Below are positions 16,716-24,451 of a stretch of 64,000 bases of DNA, in pieces. Within the stretch, counting starts at the first letter, position 1. Each line of letters opens with the position of its first letter. The position numbers were made by a program, and so were the translations under genes. The stretch is taken from IMG/VR virus record IMGVR_UViG_3300021424_000019, positions 1 to 64,000 of that record; one strand, written 5' to 3'. Source of the stretch: a virus. The notes beneath the pieces were generated by a model that was given only the letters and a program-made list of their open reading frames with translations, was not told the DNA's origin and did no database searches.

Positions 16716-17753
16716 TTAGAACGGTGCAACTGTGGTGTCAACCTGTACTGCGACAGGTGCGTTGGCTGGCTTGTTGGTCGAGTTAGACCAGACATCCAGA
16801 TCCACGTTACCATTGGCAGTCACAACCGTCCAACGACCACACGGTGCGTTGGTTGCGTTGTACTTGTCTCTGGTAACTTTCTCACCATTGGCTTGCACAT
16901 CAACCTGACGAGAAGCACCAGACCAGATCACTGGGTACTGACGGCTCATGTCAAGTTCGTTCTTGATCTTGGCTTCGTGCAGTTTGACATCCCCTTGGGA
17001 CATCTCGGCTGCCTTCTCCTGAATCTGCTTGGACAGGATGCTCGCTGCGGTCTTGTGTTCAATGACACGCACGAGGTTGCTGAACACCGCGTCAACGATG
17101 TCAATGAAACCCTGACCAGTGGTGGATTGCTTGCGGTCGGCTGAACCCAACTCGAAGGCAACCACTTCCAGACCCTGATTGGCTTTCATGTCATAGCAGG
17201 TGTGGAAACGCGGATTCTTGTGCAGCGTTGCCAGATCGTCAATACCACCTGCCGCCTTGAAGATTTCCACCGCGTGGGCGAAACCGTTCTGGCTGGCACC
17301 CATCTGTTGGAACATCAGTGGCATACCGTCGCTGAGGCCCTTGATCAGGTTGGTGTCGTTGAGGATCTTACGCACGTCATCAAGGCTCTTGCCCTTGGCG
17401 CTCTCAAGAATGAGGGTCTCGATCAACTCACTCAGCGTCATTACCTGACCGCCGAGTTCGACTTCAACCTTCAACTTGACTGGCTTGAACACGCCACCAA
17501 AGACTTGGCTGATACGGGGCTCTGCGTTCTGGCGGCGGACTTCGTGGTCACGAACCGTCAGACGAGTCCAGAATGCGGACTCCAGAGTCGCATAGGTGTC
17601 AATGGCATTGCCGTTGATGGAACCCTTGATCTTGACGCGCTTGTCCTTGATCAACTTGACGGTTGAACTCTGGGACTTGAGCGCATCGGGGTTCTCGGTG
17701 ACAACAGCGAATGTGTCGCTCTTGATACCGAACTTGTTGCTTAGTGTGGACAT
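16716..17753 (-). CDS. unknown abundant-type protein with SSB-like C-terminal tip
   Basis: 345 residues. Basic/beta N-terminal half (TVKLIKDKRVKIKGSINGN), a helical middle and a disordered C-terminus ending TTVAPF. The end resembles the acidic-PF tip through which single-strand-binding proteins recruit partners. Codon use is GC-richer than in the AT-rich blocks, and the gene has its own upstream motif and a strong terminator, consistent with high expression. Identity unknown; ssDNA binding is a guess. Confidence 0.75.
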   Translation of the reverse strand: MSTLSNKFGIKSDTFAVVTENPDALKSQSSTVKLIKDKRVKIKGSINGNAIDTYATLESAFWTRLTVRDHEVRRQNAEPRISQVFGGVFKPVKLKVEVELGGQVMTLSELIETLILESAKGKSLDDVRKILNDTNLIKGLSDGMPLMFQQMGASQNGFAHAVEIFKAAGGIDDLATLHKNPRFHTCYDMKANQGLEVVAFELGSADRKQSTTGQGFIDIVDAVFSNLVRVIEHKTAASILSKQIQEKAAEMSQGDVKLHEAKIKNELDMSRQYPVIWSGASRQVDVQANGEKVTRDKYNATNAPCGRWTVVTANGNVDLDVWSNSTNKPANAPVAVQVDTTVAPF

Positions 17754-17831
17754 AATATGTTTTTTTCCTTTGTGTTTTATTGTTTGATATGATATGATGT
17801 ATTGCTGAAGGAAAGTTCACTGCTGAACGAT

Positions 17832-17841
17832 CCCCTATTTT
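17832..17841 (-). promoter_or_regulatory. AAAATAGGGG motif (2 of 8)
   Basis: Exact decamer, 79 nt before the start of the 345-residue gene. Confidence 0.55.
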
Positions 17842-17846
17842 GTATT

Positions 17847-18047
17847 TCAATCGCCTGATTCAGGAACGATTGGTGAGGAACTTTCTCCACCAGCCTGTTC
17901 CTTGTAACCAGCAACGAAGTCGTCTTTGGCCGTTACCAATGTTGACTTTGTCTTGCTGATCGCAGCCTTACCACCACTCTTGGTGGACTTGGCGAGGTTC
18001 TTTGTTTGGGCGGTTGTCTTGCCCAACAGTTTACCTAACTTACGCAT
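17847..18047 (-). CDS. small basic Lys/Ser/Thr-rich protein
   Basis: 66 residues with AGAGGTAA upstream. The first 40 residues are Lys/Ala/Thr repeats (KLLGKTTAQTKNLAKSTKSG), histone-H1-like, then a short acidic end. Could coat DNA or RNA. Follows a 23-codon gene. Confidence 0.65.
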   Translation of the reverse strand: MRKLGKLLGKTTAQTKNLAKSTKSGGKAAISKTKSTLVTAKDDFVAGYKEQAGGESSSPIVPESGD

Positions 18048-18070
18048 GACATTACCTCTTTCTTTTGTTG

Positions 18071-18142
18071 TTAGAATTCTTCATATGTTCCGAATATTGC
18101 ATCTATTAGTTCAGTGATTAGATCGAACAACCAATCAAACAC
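18071..18142 (-). CDS. 23-residue amphipathic peptide
   Basis: GTG start with a strong GGGAGG six bases upstream; reads VFDWLFDLITELIDAIFGTYEEF (Val as initiator Met), an acidic amphipathic helix much like small membrane-active peptides. The AAAATAGGGG motif lies 23 nt upstream. Very short, so accepted mainly on the ribosome site and motif. Confidence 0.5.
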   Translation of the reverse strand: MFDWLFDLITELIDAIFGTYEEF

Positions 18143-18164
18143 GCATCACCTCCCTTCAATATGA

Positions 18165-18174
18165 CCCCTATTTT
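18165..18174 (-). promoter_or_regulatory. AAAATAGGGG motif (3 of 8)
   Basis: Exact decamer upstream of the 23-codon gene. Confidence 0.5.
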
Positions 18175-18205
18175 CCTAGGAATTTTTAAAACAGGAAGGC
18201 TAGTG

Positions 18206-18301
18206 TTATTTTTTTCTATCGTCATTAACCTTGGCCAATCCGACCAAGACTATGACAATAAGATTTAGAATGATTGCCGTGAATATTCCCGGTAACAGCA
18301 T
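18206..18301 (-). CDS. 31-residue single-span membrane peptide
   Basis: Starts within the stop codon of the preceding peptide gene (TAATG). MLLPGIFTAIILNLIVIVLV is one span, with a charged tail ending DDRKK. Coupled with 18301-18396. Confidence 0.6.
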   Translation of the reverse strand: MLLPGIFTAIILNLIVIVLVGLAKVNDDRKK

Positions 18302-18396
18302 TACAAGCCCGGCTTTCGCCGGAACTTGTATGCTGCACCAGAAATTAGGAATGCAATCGTGGTGACGATCAAACCAATTTTAGTGATCGGTTTCAT
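18301..18396 (-). CDS. 31-residue single-span membrane peptide
   Basis: MKPITKIGLIVTTIAFLISG followed by a basic tail (YKFRRKPGL). ATG overlaps the TGA of the preceding gene (ATGA) and a GAGGAG site lies upstream. Probably acts as a pair with the next peptide in the membrane. Confidence 0.6.
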   Translation of the reverse strand: MKPITKIGLIVTTIAFLISGAAYKFRRKPGL

Positions 18397-18713
18397 GAGT
18401 ACAACTCCTCTTTACGAATTTCACCCAGCATTTCGTACAAGCCTGCACGATAGTTGTCCACAATGGCTTTTGCCTGTTCGAAATTCGCACAGGGCATCGT
18501 GTAGTCGAAGTGGTCTGACGAGTCACCAGTTGGTGATTGAACGGCGAACTCGATCTGGCTGAAAGAAGGGAACCTATCCAAGGCTTTGTACCACATCGCA
18601 TTGAACGAAGTGATCATACCCTTGGGCATGGACTTTCCGTCTTTGCGGTAGACAAAGAACCCGTAGATACTGCTGCTATCGGTGTCGTATTGGTTTTCGT
18701 GGAATATGTACAT
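18393..18713 (-). CDS. unknown protein, 106 residues
   Basis: MYIFHENQYDTDSSSIYGFF onward, alpha/beta with a C-terminal helix (FEQAKAIVDNYRAGLYEMLGEI). Start overlaps the upstream stop (TAATG). No family recognised. Confidence 0.7.
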   Translation of the reverse strand: MYIFHENQYDTDSSSIYGFFVYRKDGKSMPKGMITSFNAMWYKALDRFPSFSQIEFAVQSPTGDSSDHFDYTMPCANFEQAKAIVDNYRAGLYEMLGEIRKEELYS

Positions 18714-18847
18714 TATTCACTCTCTTTCTTTTTGGCTCTGGGATTATGGAAACCGGGATTTGCTTTGCGGCGGGCAGAACGACGCTTGTTTTTTTCCTTC
18801 AAGCGTTCGGATTCCTTCCACCATTTGGTGTTTTCAGGACTTGCCAT
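18713..18847 (-). CDS. 44-residue highly basic protein
   Basis: MASPENTKWWKESERLKEKN then Arg/Lys runs to the end. GGAGATG lies upstream, inside the end of the preceding gene, with which it overlaps. Ribosomal-protein-like composition; likely nucleic-acid binding. Confidence 0.65.
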   Translation of the reverse strand: MASPENTKWWKESERLKEKNKRRSARRKANPGFHNPRAKKKESE

Positions 18848-19040
18848 ACTTCATCTCCTTATTCAGATAGTGATCGTAGACGGACTGCATCTCTTCGGTC
18901 TTGAAACCATCCTTGGTCCTTTTGCTTGGAACCTTGTCCTTGGTCACAAACAAACCGACGATGAACATTACCGAAAATGCGATGACCATCCAGATTAGTT
19001 GAGCACGCATTACTGCTTTGGTTAACTTCCATGATGACAT
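18834..19040 (-). CDS. single-span membrane protein, 68 residues
   Basis: Residues ~13-32 (AQLIWMVIAFSVMFIVGLFV) span the membrane; a basic/acidic tail follows. Start overlaps the upstream gene (TAATG). Part of a run of tiny coupled membrane genes. Confidence 0.7.
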   Translation of the reverse strand: MSSWKLTKAVMRAQLIWMVIAFSVMFIVGLFVTKDKVPSKRTKDGFKTEEMQSVYDHYLNKEMKYGKS

Positions 19041-19216
19041 TACTTTACCCCTTTGTTTTTGTTGAATATTTTCTTAGCCCACTGCCTATCGGCATAGTGG
19101 GGATCAATTGCATCGATACGATCAAGTATCGTGTATTCAAGTTTGCTCAATTTGACGGCTATGCGCCAACAAGCATTCTTTATTTTCCACATTACTGGCA
19201 ATAACACATATTTCAT
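19040..19216 (-). CDS. 58-residue basic protein
   Basis: MKYVLLPVMWKIKNACWRIA then a charged helix (LDRIDAIDPHYADRQWAKKI) and KGVK end. The GGGG of an AAAATAGGGG motif lies five bases before the ATG and may double as ribosome site. Ends in TAATG with the next gene. Confidence 0.65.
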   Translation of the reverse strand: MKYVLLPVMWKIKNACWRIAVKLSKLEYTILDRIDAIDPHYADRQWAKKIFNKNKGVK

Positions 19217-19221
19217 AATTA

Positions 19222-19231
19222 CCCCTATTTT
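19222..19231 (-). promoter_or_regulatory. AAAATAGGGG motif (4 of 8)
   Basis: Exact decamer touching the stop of the upstream gene and five bases before the next ATG. Confidence 0.5.
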
Positions 19232-19452
19232 TAGTGCGACCTTGGAATACCAAGTACATTCATCTCGTTGTTCTCAATGATGGAAACCCAAACAATGCGG
19301 CACGAATCACAAACCCAGTGTTTGCGCGTGTCGTCAATGATCAGGTCACAATCACGAACTTCGCGTTCTTCAGTGAGTGTCAGTTGTTTTACTCTCATCG
19401 GAACATTGTGTATGGTGCACTTGGGCACCAAATCTGTCCATTCTTGCGTCAT
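19231..19452 (-). CDS. small protein with CxxC pairs
   Basis: 73 residues: MTQEWTDLVPKCTIHNVPM, later WVCDSCRIVWV. One Cys-His pair and one CxxC suggest a zinc knuckle. GGGGGG precedes the ATG, as part of an AAAATAGGGG motif. Confidence 0.65.
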   Translation of the reverse strand: MTQEWTDLVPKCTIHNVPMRVKQLTLTEEREVRDCDLIIDDTRKHWVCDSCRIVWVSIIENNEMNVLGIPRSH

Positions 19453-19460
19453 GAAACACC

Positions 19461-19470
19461 CCCCTATTTT
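19461..19470 (-). promoter_or_regulatory. AAAATAGGGG motif (5 of 8)
   Basis: Exact decamer, extended to six G, directly before the ATG at 19452. Confidence 0.5.
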
Positions 19471-19524
19471 TCTAGTGTAAATTTTTAGAATTATAAGCTA
19501 ATAAAAAATTTTTTTATATATTAT

Positions 19525-20003
19525 TATCGAGTGGGCAGGGCTTGCGCCCCACCCACTAGGTTCGCCGTAGGTGGGTCAGCCAGATGGGACATTACTCGGT
19601 TGAACCGAAACCCGTCAATGGCCCGGCATTTAAGCCAGTCCCATAACCATGGGGAGTTGCGAACGCCTTCCCCACTTTTAATTCTGTGACATACTACTGC
19701 ACTTTGTCTACTTGGTATGTCAGCAAGAGCTGTCTGATGCTGCAATTACACCATTGATGTATCCACGGGACATCAATCTCCCATTAATAGCGCCCTGTCT
19801 GTTGCTCCGAAGATATCAACAGACTCCGACATCCTTTGGGACGGGCCAGCCCAGTTCACAATAAGTTTCGTCTATCCTGTACGTACTTCCACTTAAGGGC
19901 CGACACAGAATAAACCCGGACAATCCAACCATTCTCCGCTAACATCGGTTCTTCGCCCGATGGCATAACCCTGCATGTGATTACGGTTGTACAGGGAAAC
20001 ATC
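19525..20003 (-). ncRNA. candidate large structured non-coding RNA (~480 nt)
   Basis: No convincing gene, but a dense series of hairpins on the minus strand: 8-bp perfect arms at 19797-19804/19817-19824, 19753-19760/19770-19777 and 19687-19694/19715-19722; 6-bp at 19943-19948/19957-19962; 5-bp at 19969-19973/19992-19996, 19721-19725/19738-19742 and 19651-19655/19669-19673. The 3' end is a GC hairpin (19531-19555) followed by an A/T run. Size, density and phage setting recall giant ornate RNAs such as GOLLD or ROOL, but I cannot match a consensus by eye. Transcription could start at the motif at 20240. Confidence 0.6.
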
Positions 20004-20210
20004 TTATACGTTATTGTCCTCCGGGATTGAGGAAGCTGCCATCACATTGAAGAGATGGAACTCTTGTTCTGCACTTTGGTACTTGTCCCACTTGGAAGAA
20101 GGTGCGTTCTCGACGATGCTGACGATTTCCGCCAACACCTGAGACCTATCTCCCCGCTTGGGAATCATTACTTCAAACGGAATTACTGGATTCACTGATT
20201 GCTTAGGCAT
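20004..20210 (-). CDS. unknown protein, 68 residues
   Basis: Starts at MPKQSVNP (GGAGG upstream), not at a longer in-frame ATG that would lie upstream of the AAAATAGGGG motif. Short beta segment (VIPFEVMIPKRGDRS) then a helix. Lies directly before the candidate large RNA. Confidence 0.65.
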   Translation of the reverse strand: MPKQSVNPVIPFEVMIPKRGDRSQVLAEIVSIVENAPSSKWDKYQSAEQEFHLFNVMAASSIPEDNNV

Positions 20211-20239
20211 GATGCCCTCCACTGTTGACTTGGATGTTA

Positions 20240-20249
20240 CCCCTATTTT
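20240..20249 (-). promoter_or_regulatory. AAAATAGGGG motif (6 of 8)
   Basis: Exact decamer, 30 nt before the ATG at 20210, following a long A run. Confidence 0.55.
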
Positions 20250-20286
20250 TTTTGTATTACCATTCAAGCACCCACACGAAAAGACG

Positions 20287-20330
20287 ACCCAGCCCGACGG
20301 TGAGAAGTGCATAGCACCGCCGGACTGGGT
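20287..20330 (-). terminator. long GC-rich hairpin
   Basis: Arms ACCCAGTCCGGCGGTG and CACCGTCGGGCTGGGT (minus strand) with a 12-nt loop, followed by CGTCTTTTCG. Lies between the 170-residue gene and the next motif. Could be a terminator or part of a small RNA. Confidence 0.7.
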
Positions 20331-20385
20331 GTCCCCAAGGAGGGATAGCAAGAACCTATATACCTAGACCAATTTTTTATTGGCA

Positions 20386-20404
20386 GGGGGGCCGAAGCCC
20401 CCCC
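20386..20404 (-). terminator. GGGGGGCTTCGGCCCCCC terminator
   Basis: Perfect stem closed by a CTTCGG-type loop, just after the stop at 20427. The following stretch is AT-rich (CCAATAAAAAATTGG). Confidence 0.75.
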
Positions 20405-20426
20405 ACCAACACATTCCGCCGTTCGG

Positions 20427-20939
20427 TCAGAACGGTGCGTCACTGCTCTCAGCGACCACCACTGGCCGCGTCGGCTGCGACATCCGACTCTTCAGCGCTG
20501 CGAACGCTGCGTTGTCCATCTTCACCGCTGCTGGCCTGCTCCGCTGGTAGGTCTCAACCACGAAGTTCACGGGGTACACCGTGATTTGCGGGTGGACGCT
20601 GCCATCCTTGTAGGTCAACTCGGTGGCCTTCCCCAGCACGATGTCGTCGCACAAGACGCGCAACACACCCTTCGGGTTGATTCCACCAGTCGCACTGCGA
20701 ACCACTTCGTCCACATAGGACTTCAGGTTCACTGAGTGCTTGGCACCGTCCACTTCCACGGTCAACTGGTCATCTTCGTTGATTGCCCAGTTGTACGCGT
20801 TGACCTGACGGTCTTCCGCCGAAACGGCATCAAAGCCAACAGGCCCAACTAGCACCTGCCAGAATCGCTTGCCCGTCTCGGTGTTCACTCGCTCCTGCCA
20901 ATCATTGTTGGCGTAGAGCGCCTTCAGTATCTGCTTCAT
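20427..20939 (-). CDS. unknown protein with SSB-like acidic tip
   Basis: 170 residues from MKQILKALY (AAGGAG upstream); a longer in-frame form starts after a motif and lacks a site. A beta-rich body (FWQVLVGPVGFDAV, LTVEVDGAKHSVNL, PQITVYPVNFVVETY) is followed by a Pro/Arg-rich linker and the end AESSDAPF. Size, OB-like strand content and tip would suit a single-strand DNA-binding protein, but no family signature is certain. Confidence 0.75.
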   Translation of the reverse strand: MKQILKALYANNDWQERVNTETGKRFWQVLVGPVGFDAVSAEDRQVNAYNWAINEDDQLTVEVDGAKHSVNLKSYVDEVVRSATGGINPKGVLRVLCDDIVLGKATELTYKDGSVHPQITVYPVNFVVETYQRSRPAAVKMDNAAFAALKSRMSQPTRPVVVAESSDAPF

Positions 20940-21013
20940 ATTGCTGCGGCTCCTTGACCGCTTTGCCACTTTCTTACGCAGGCAGTGACCGCCTGAAGAG
21001 GCTCGGGAATGAG

Positions 21014-21072
21014 CCCCTATTTTCAGAGTCAAACCCGTTCAGCAACGCCAAACGGGGAAAGACCCCTATTTT
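21014..21072 (-). promoter_or_regulatory. two AAAATAGGGG motifs (7 and 8 of 8)
   Basis: Exact decamers at 21014-21023 and 21063-21072, 75 and 124 nt before the ATG at 20939. Their upstream flanks (ACGGGTTTGACTCTG and ACGGGTCTAACGCGC) are also alike, suggesting a local duplication. Confidence 0.6.
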
Positions 21073-21197
21073 GCGCGTTAGACCCGTAAGAAGAGTCAAC
21101 ACGCAACAACCCAAGCCAGCCAAGCAACCTAGAGCCTAGCCAGCCAGAGAGACCTATTTAGAATACCCATAGGTATTCACAATCAATAAAGGATTAA

Positions 21198-23840
21198 TTA
21201 CTTGAGGTCAGCCAAACCTTGGATCAACAGGTCCATGACCGTGGGTTGTCCTTCCTGGCCATTCTGGAAGATGATCCGGTCACTGAGACCGTACTTGCCA
21301 GAGTTCAGGCTCGGATCCACGATGTACCGGTACAGCAGTACAGCCCACTTTTCTGGTGCTGTGTGTGAATTGATCCTGTTGTACAGGTCCGATTGAATAT
21401 CGCCAATTTCCCTGCTGCGCTCGGTTTCGGCAAACATCTTGAGATACTTGCTGTTGAACCCGAGTTTACCGGCCTTGGCCACTGAGGAGTGGTACTTTGC
21501 ATCTGCACGCTTGAGGCGCACATCGAACTCCTTGAAGAGTCCACTTGCCCATTCGACGTGTTCCGGCTTGACTATCGACAATTTGTCCATGACCAACTGA
21601 CGAGTTTCAGATTCCAGACGACGACCGAATGAAACTTCAACGATCATCTTCTTGACTTGATCCAGGGTGTGCTTGTTCACATTGTCCATACGGGTGAATT
21701 TGCCATCCACCAGAATGTCCTCAAGCATGTCCTGATCTGTTTCGTCCATGCCAATCGACAGACGTGTCTTGAACACGAACTTGTCAACAGGCACCTGTTC
21801 GCGAATGATTTCATTCACGATCAACTTTTGCATGTGCAACATTCCAAACTTCAGGTAGAGGAAGGAATCGATGTCCGCCTCCTGTTGATTGGTGTCGATC
21901 ACATCGTTGCTGTTTGCCGGCAGCCACTCAGGATAGCTCACTCCCATGATTGCAGAGTAAGCCATGATCAAGTTGGCATACGTACCTACGTTGGGATTTA
22001 CCAACTGTGCCCTGATCATCCGTTTGACGTTGTCTCGTGTGATCATCCTGCTGGTGTACTCCACTGAATGAGGAATCTCTCCTCGCTCAGAGGTCTCCAG
22101 CAAAGTCGACATGCCGAATGGAGCAGTGTTCAAGTCGATGACCGGAACCCGCTCGTCATTACGCCTGTGCCATGGCATGGTCTCTGCATCAAACCACTCA
22201 ATGCTGTACCCACCTGGTCCGTTTGGTGAACGAATCACTACGCAGACGTCGATGGCTTCCTCCGGTGTCTCTGGCACAATCATGTTGACTGGCAGTACCG
22301 AGTCCGAATACAGCTTCTCCAGTTTCTCTCGACCATACTGGCTGCACCAGATTTTGATCCAGATGAACTTGGCTTGATCACCGTCTTGATCCCATGTGTC
22401 ATGCAACACAGCGGTATCAACGAACCTGTCGGTGGGAATTACCACACCAACATTCTCCAGATAGAAGACACAATTGCGCTTCTCTTCCGGAAGGTCCATC
22501 ATCGCCATGTGCTCCAAGGCAGCATAGGTGTTGACGGTTGCCATGAATGCATTGCTCATTGGCAGCCACCAACGGTTGTTGTCTCGTGCTGATTGCATCT
22601 GCATTTCTACAGAACCAATCGCCAGCCTGTTAAAGCAAGCAGAAGCAGACAGATCATTCCCTGCCTCAAGCCACCTGACAACAGCGGTCTTCCAACCAGC
22701 CACTACAGGTTCTTCGTGGTGCACACCAGCTTCGTCATGAGCAAACTTTACTTGGTGCAAGATGAAGTCCGGCACTTTGTTGTCTGCGAACGATTTGGTG
22801 ATGTCATCCACCAATGACTCTGAGTCCTGAACGAAACGCTCTTCGGTGAACAACCAATCGTGATTGTGGAACGTGCTCTGCATGTCCCACATCGCCGTGT
22901 GGATGTTCTCGTGAATGAACGCCGTTGCCAGATAGTTGTTGCCATCCGAATGGAACTCCGGCTTGATTGCACTGCTGTGGAAGATGACATCATGAGACAT
23001 CACCCTGTCAGGCCTGCACAAACCCAAACCCTTTACGAGTCCGTACGGAGTCCTCAGTCGGAAGATGAACCGGTCAATCTTGTTGCCCATGATCATTGCA
23101 ATCATACGGCGCTTTTCATGACCTTCTTCCATCTTGTAGCACATCTCCCGCAAGAAGCTCTGACTGACAATGATTGGTCCGTCGTACGGATTGCAATTAT
23201 TGCCATCAGGGCTCATCTCCAGGGTGACTTCTTCACGAGCAGCAGGCCAGTTACCCGGTCCGTGATCATGTTCAGCTTCTGGGATTTCATTGCTGGGGTC
23301 CACCAACATCAAGCAGCTCAGTTCGTCGAACTTACCAGACTTGTACATCTGGCATGAACGACCAACTTCTTGCAGTCGCTTTGGTGTCTTCTTTGCATCC
23401 AGTGCAATCATGTCCATTGCCTCGAGGCTGAAGATCTCACGATCCATTCCATCGATGTAAAGGAAGAATGCATAGGTCGCATTTGCCCAAGCAAAAGTGG
23501 ATCCATCAACCAACAGGTCGATATTGGTCCTCTTCAACTTGATTTCATGCTTTAGGTCACTGATTGAGATTGAACCAAGTCGGAATGTGAATCCTCTTTT
23601 GTTCAACTTGCTCAACGCAGGGTAGATCCAGGTTCCATTGTGGATTTCCATCAGGTAGTTGGAAATTGTCCTACCTTGTGGAGTCCGTGTCTGGACTTGG
23701 ATTGGCTCTTTGGTATCCCTGAACAGTTCCAGAGCAGACTTTTCGTGTGCCCTGGGATTGTTGGTCAGGATTCGCCACTTTCCTGACAGGAATGCGATGA
23801 TCGGGATTTCGCCCTTCACCGCTTGGTTGATTGCGCTCAT
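21198..23840 (-). CDS. giant protein with DxDGD motif; possible RNA-polymerase-like enzyme
   Basis: 880 residues; AAAGGAAA upstream of ATG. Around residue 483 it has WDQDGDQAKFIWI, close to the metal-binding NADFDGDQ strand of RNA polymerase beta-prime and the DxDGD of QDE-1/YonO enzymes. Later come VVIRSPNGPGGYSI (~535) and NVGTYANLIMAYSA (~615). The same three blocks occur in the 861-residue protein at 9920-12505. The order of RxP and DxDGD differs from known polymerases, so the activity is unproven. Several in-frame CGG codons (for example 21276-21278) are read as Arg. Confidence 0.85.
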   Translation of the reverse strand: MSAINQAVKGEIPIIAFLSGKWRILTNNPRAHEKSALELFRDTKEPIQVQTRTPQGRTISNYLMEIHNGTWIYPALSKLNKRGFTFRLGSISISDLKHEIKLKRTNIDLLVDGSTFAWANATYAFFLYIDGMDREIFSLEAMDMIALDAKKTPKRLQEVGRSCQMYKSGKFDELSCLMLVDPSNEIPEAEHDHGPGNWPAAREEVTLEMSPDGNNCNPYDGPIIVSQSFLREMCYKMEEGHEKRRMIAMIMGNKIDRFIFRLRTPYGLVKGLGLCRPDRVMSHDVIFHSSAIKPEFHSDGNNYLATAFIHENIHTAMWDMQSTFHNHDWLFTEERFVQDSESLVDDITKSFADNKVPDFILHQVKFAHDEAGVHHEEPVVAGWKTAVVRWLEAGNDLSASACFNRLAIGSVEMQMQSARDNNRWWLPMSNAFMATVNTYAALEHMAMMDLPEEKRNCVFYLENVGVVIPTDRFVDTAVLHDTWDQDGDQAKFIWIKIWCSQYGREKLEKLYSDSVLPVNMIVPETPEEAIDVCVVIRSPNGPGGYSIEWFDAETMPWHRRNDERVPVIDLNTAPFGMSTLLETSERGEIPHSVEYTSRMITRDNVKRMIRAQLVNPNVGTYANLIMAYSAIMGVSYPEWLPANSNDVIDTNQQEADIDSFLYLKFGMLHMQKLIVNEIIREQVPVDKFVFKTRLSIGMDETDQDMLEDILVDGKFTRMDNVNKHTLDQVKKMIVEVSFGRRLESETRQLVMDKLSIVKPEHVEWASGLFKEFDVRLKRADAKYHSSVAKAGKLGFNSKYLKMFAETERSREIGDIQSDLYNRINSHTAPEKWAVLLYRYIVDPSLNSGKYGLSDRIIFQNGQEGQPTVMDLLIQGLADLK

Positions 23841-23894
23841 GATGAGTTTCCTTTCTCTTGAGCTACTAGCGGCCTCAGAATAGAGACCTAAGTA

Positions 23895-23927
23895 CTAGTC
23901 ATAAAGTAAAAGGGGCCGAAGCCCCTT
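23895..23927 (-). promoter_or_regulatory. terminator plus TTTATGACTAG cassette
   Basis: Minus strand: stem AAGGGGC/GCCCCTT closed by TTCG, T run, then TTTATGACTAG at 23895-23905, 55 nt before the 880-residue gene. The first part ends the 105-residue gene; the second is a putative promoter. Confidence 0.65.
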
Positions 23928-23988
23928 CTACTGTCGGCTGAACCCGACTCTTGGTTTGCAGGGGTGACTTCTTTCCCCTGCTAGGTTA

Positions 23989-24306
23989 TTACTTCAAGCT
24001 CTCGATGACCTGATAGGTCTTCTCGGGCTGTCCGTCCACGTACTTGACTTTCGTCGTTCCGAGTCGGGTCTTTGGCGTTTTGGCAATGAATGCCTCGGCG
24101 CCCTCCTTGGTCGGGAACACATGGACCTGGTAGGTCTTGGGCTCCTGTGCCTTTGGAGTCTTGACGAACTGGCGCTTTGGCATGTCTTTCGCCAGTTCAT
24201 CCGCTTCCTGGAGTTTGAAAACCCCCAGTGTGTTGTGGCAGCTGAATACCTCTGCCACGGTCGGGTGCGTATGCCCGCAGGCACCGCACTTGATTTGCTT
24301 GTTCAT
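23989..24306 (-). CDS. small zinc-finger protein
   Basis: 105 residues. N-terminal CGACGHTHPTVAEVFSCH forms a C-C-H-C/H zinc site, followed by a beta-alpha-beta domain (YQVHVFPTKEGAEAFIAKT). AAGGAGGA precedes the ATG. Monocistronic between two cassettes. Function unknown. Confidence 0.75.
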   Translation of the reverse strand: MNKQIKCGACGHTHPTVAEVFSCHNTLGVFKLQEADELAKDMPKRQFVKTPKAQEPKTYQVHVFPTKEGAEAFIAKTPKTRLGTTKVKYVDGQPEKTYQVIESLK

Positions 24307-24393
24307 GTCATCCTCCTTGTATGGATGTACATTGCGTCATTTTTGATTTGGGAAACGACACTTCAACCCTGACTGATACTTGAAGTCTAAGTA

Positions 24394-24430
24394 CTAGTCA
24401 TAAAGAAAAAGGGGCCCTTTTGGACCCCTT
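24394..24430 (-). promoter_or_regulatory. terminator plus TTTATGACTAG cassette
   Basis: Hairpin AAGGGGTCC...GGGCCCCTT, then TTTATGACTAG at 24394-24404, ahead of the zinc-finger gene. Confidence 0.65.
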
Positions 24431-24451
24431 CTTCTTTTCTTGCTTGCCTTG

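Noticed and set aside
19524-19745. 73-codon ORF in the candidate RNA region
   Set aside because: No ribosome site, covers only half of the region, and the DNA is dominated by hairpins.
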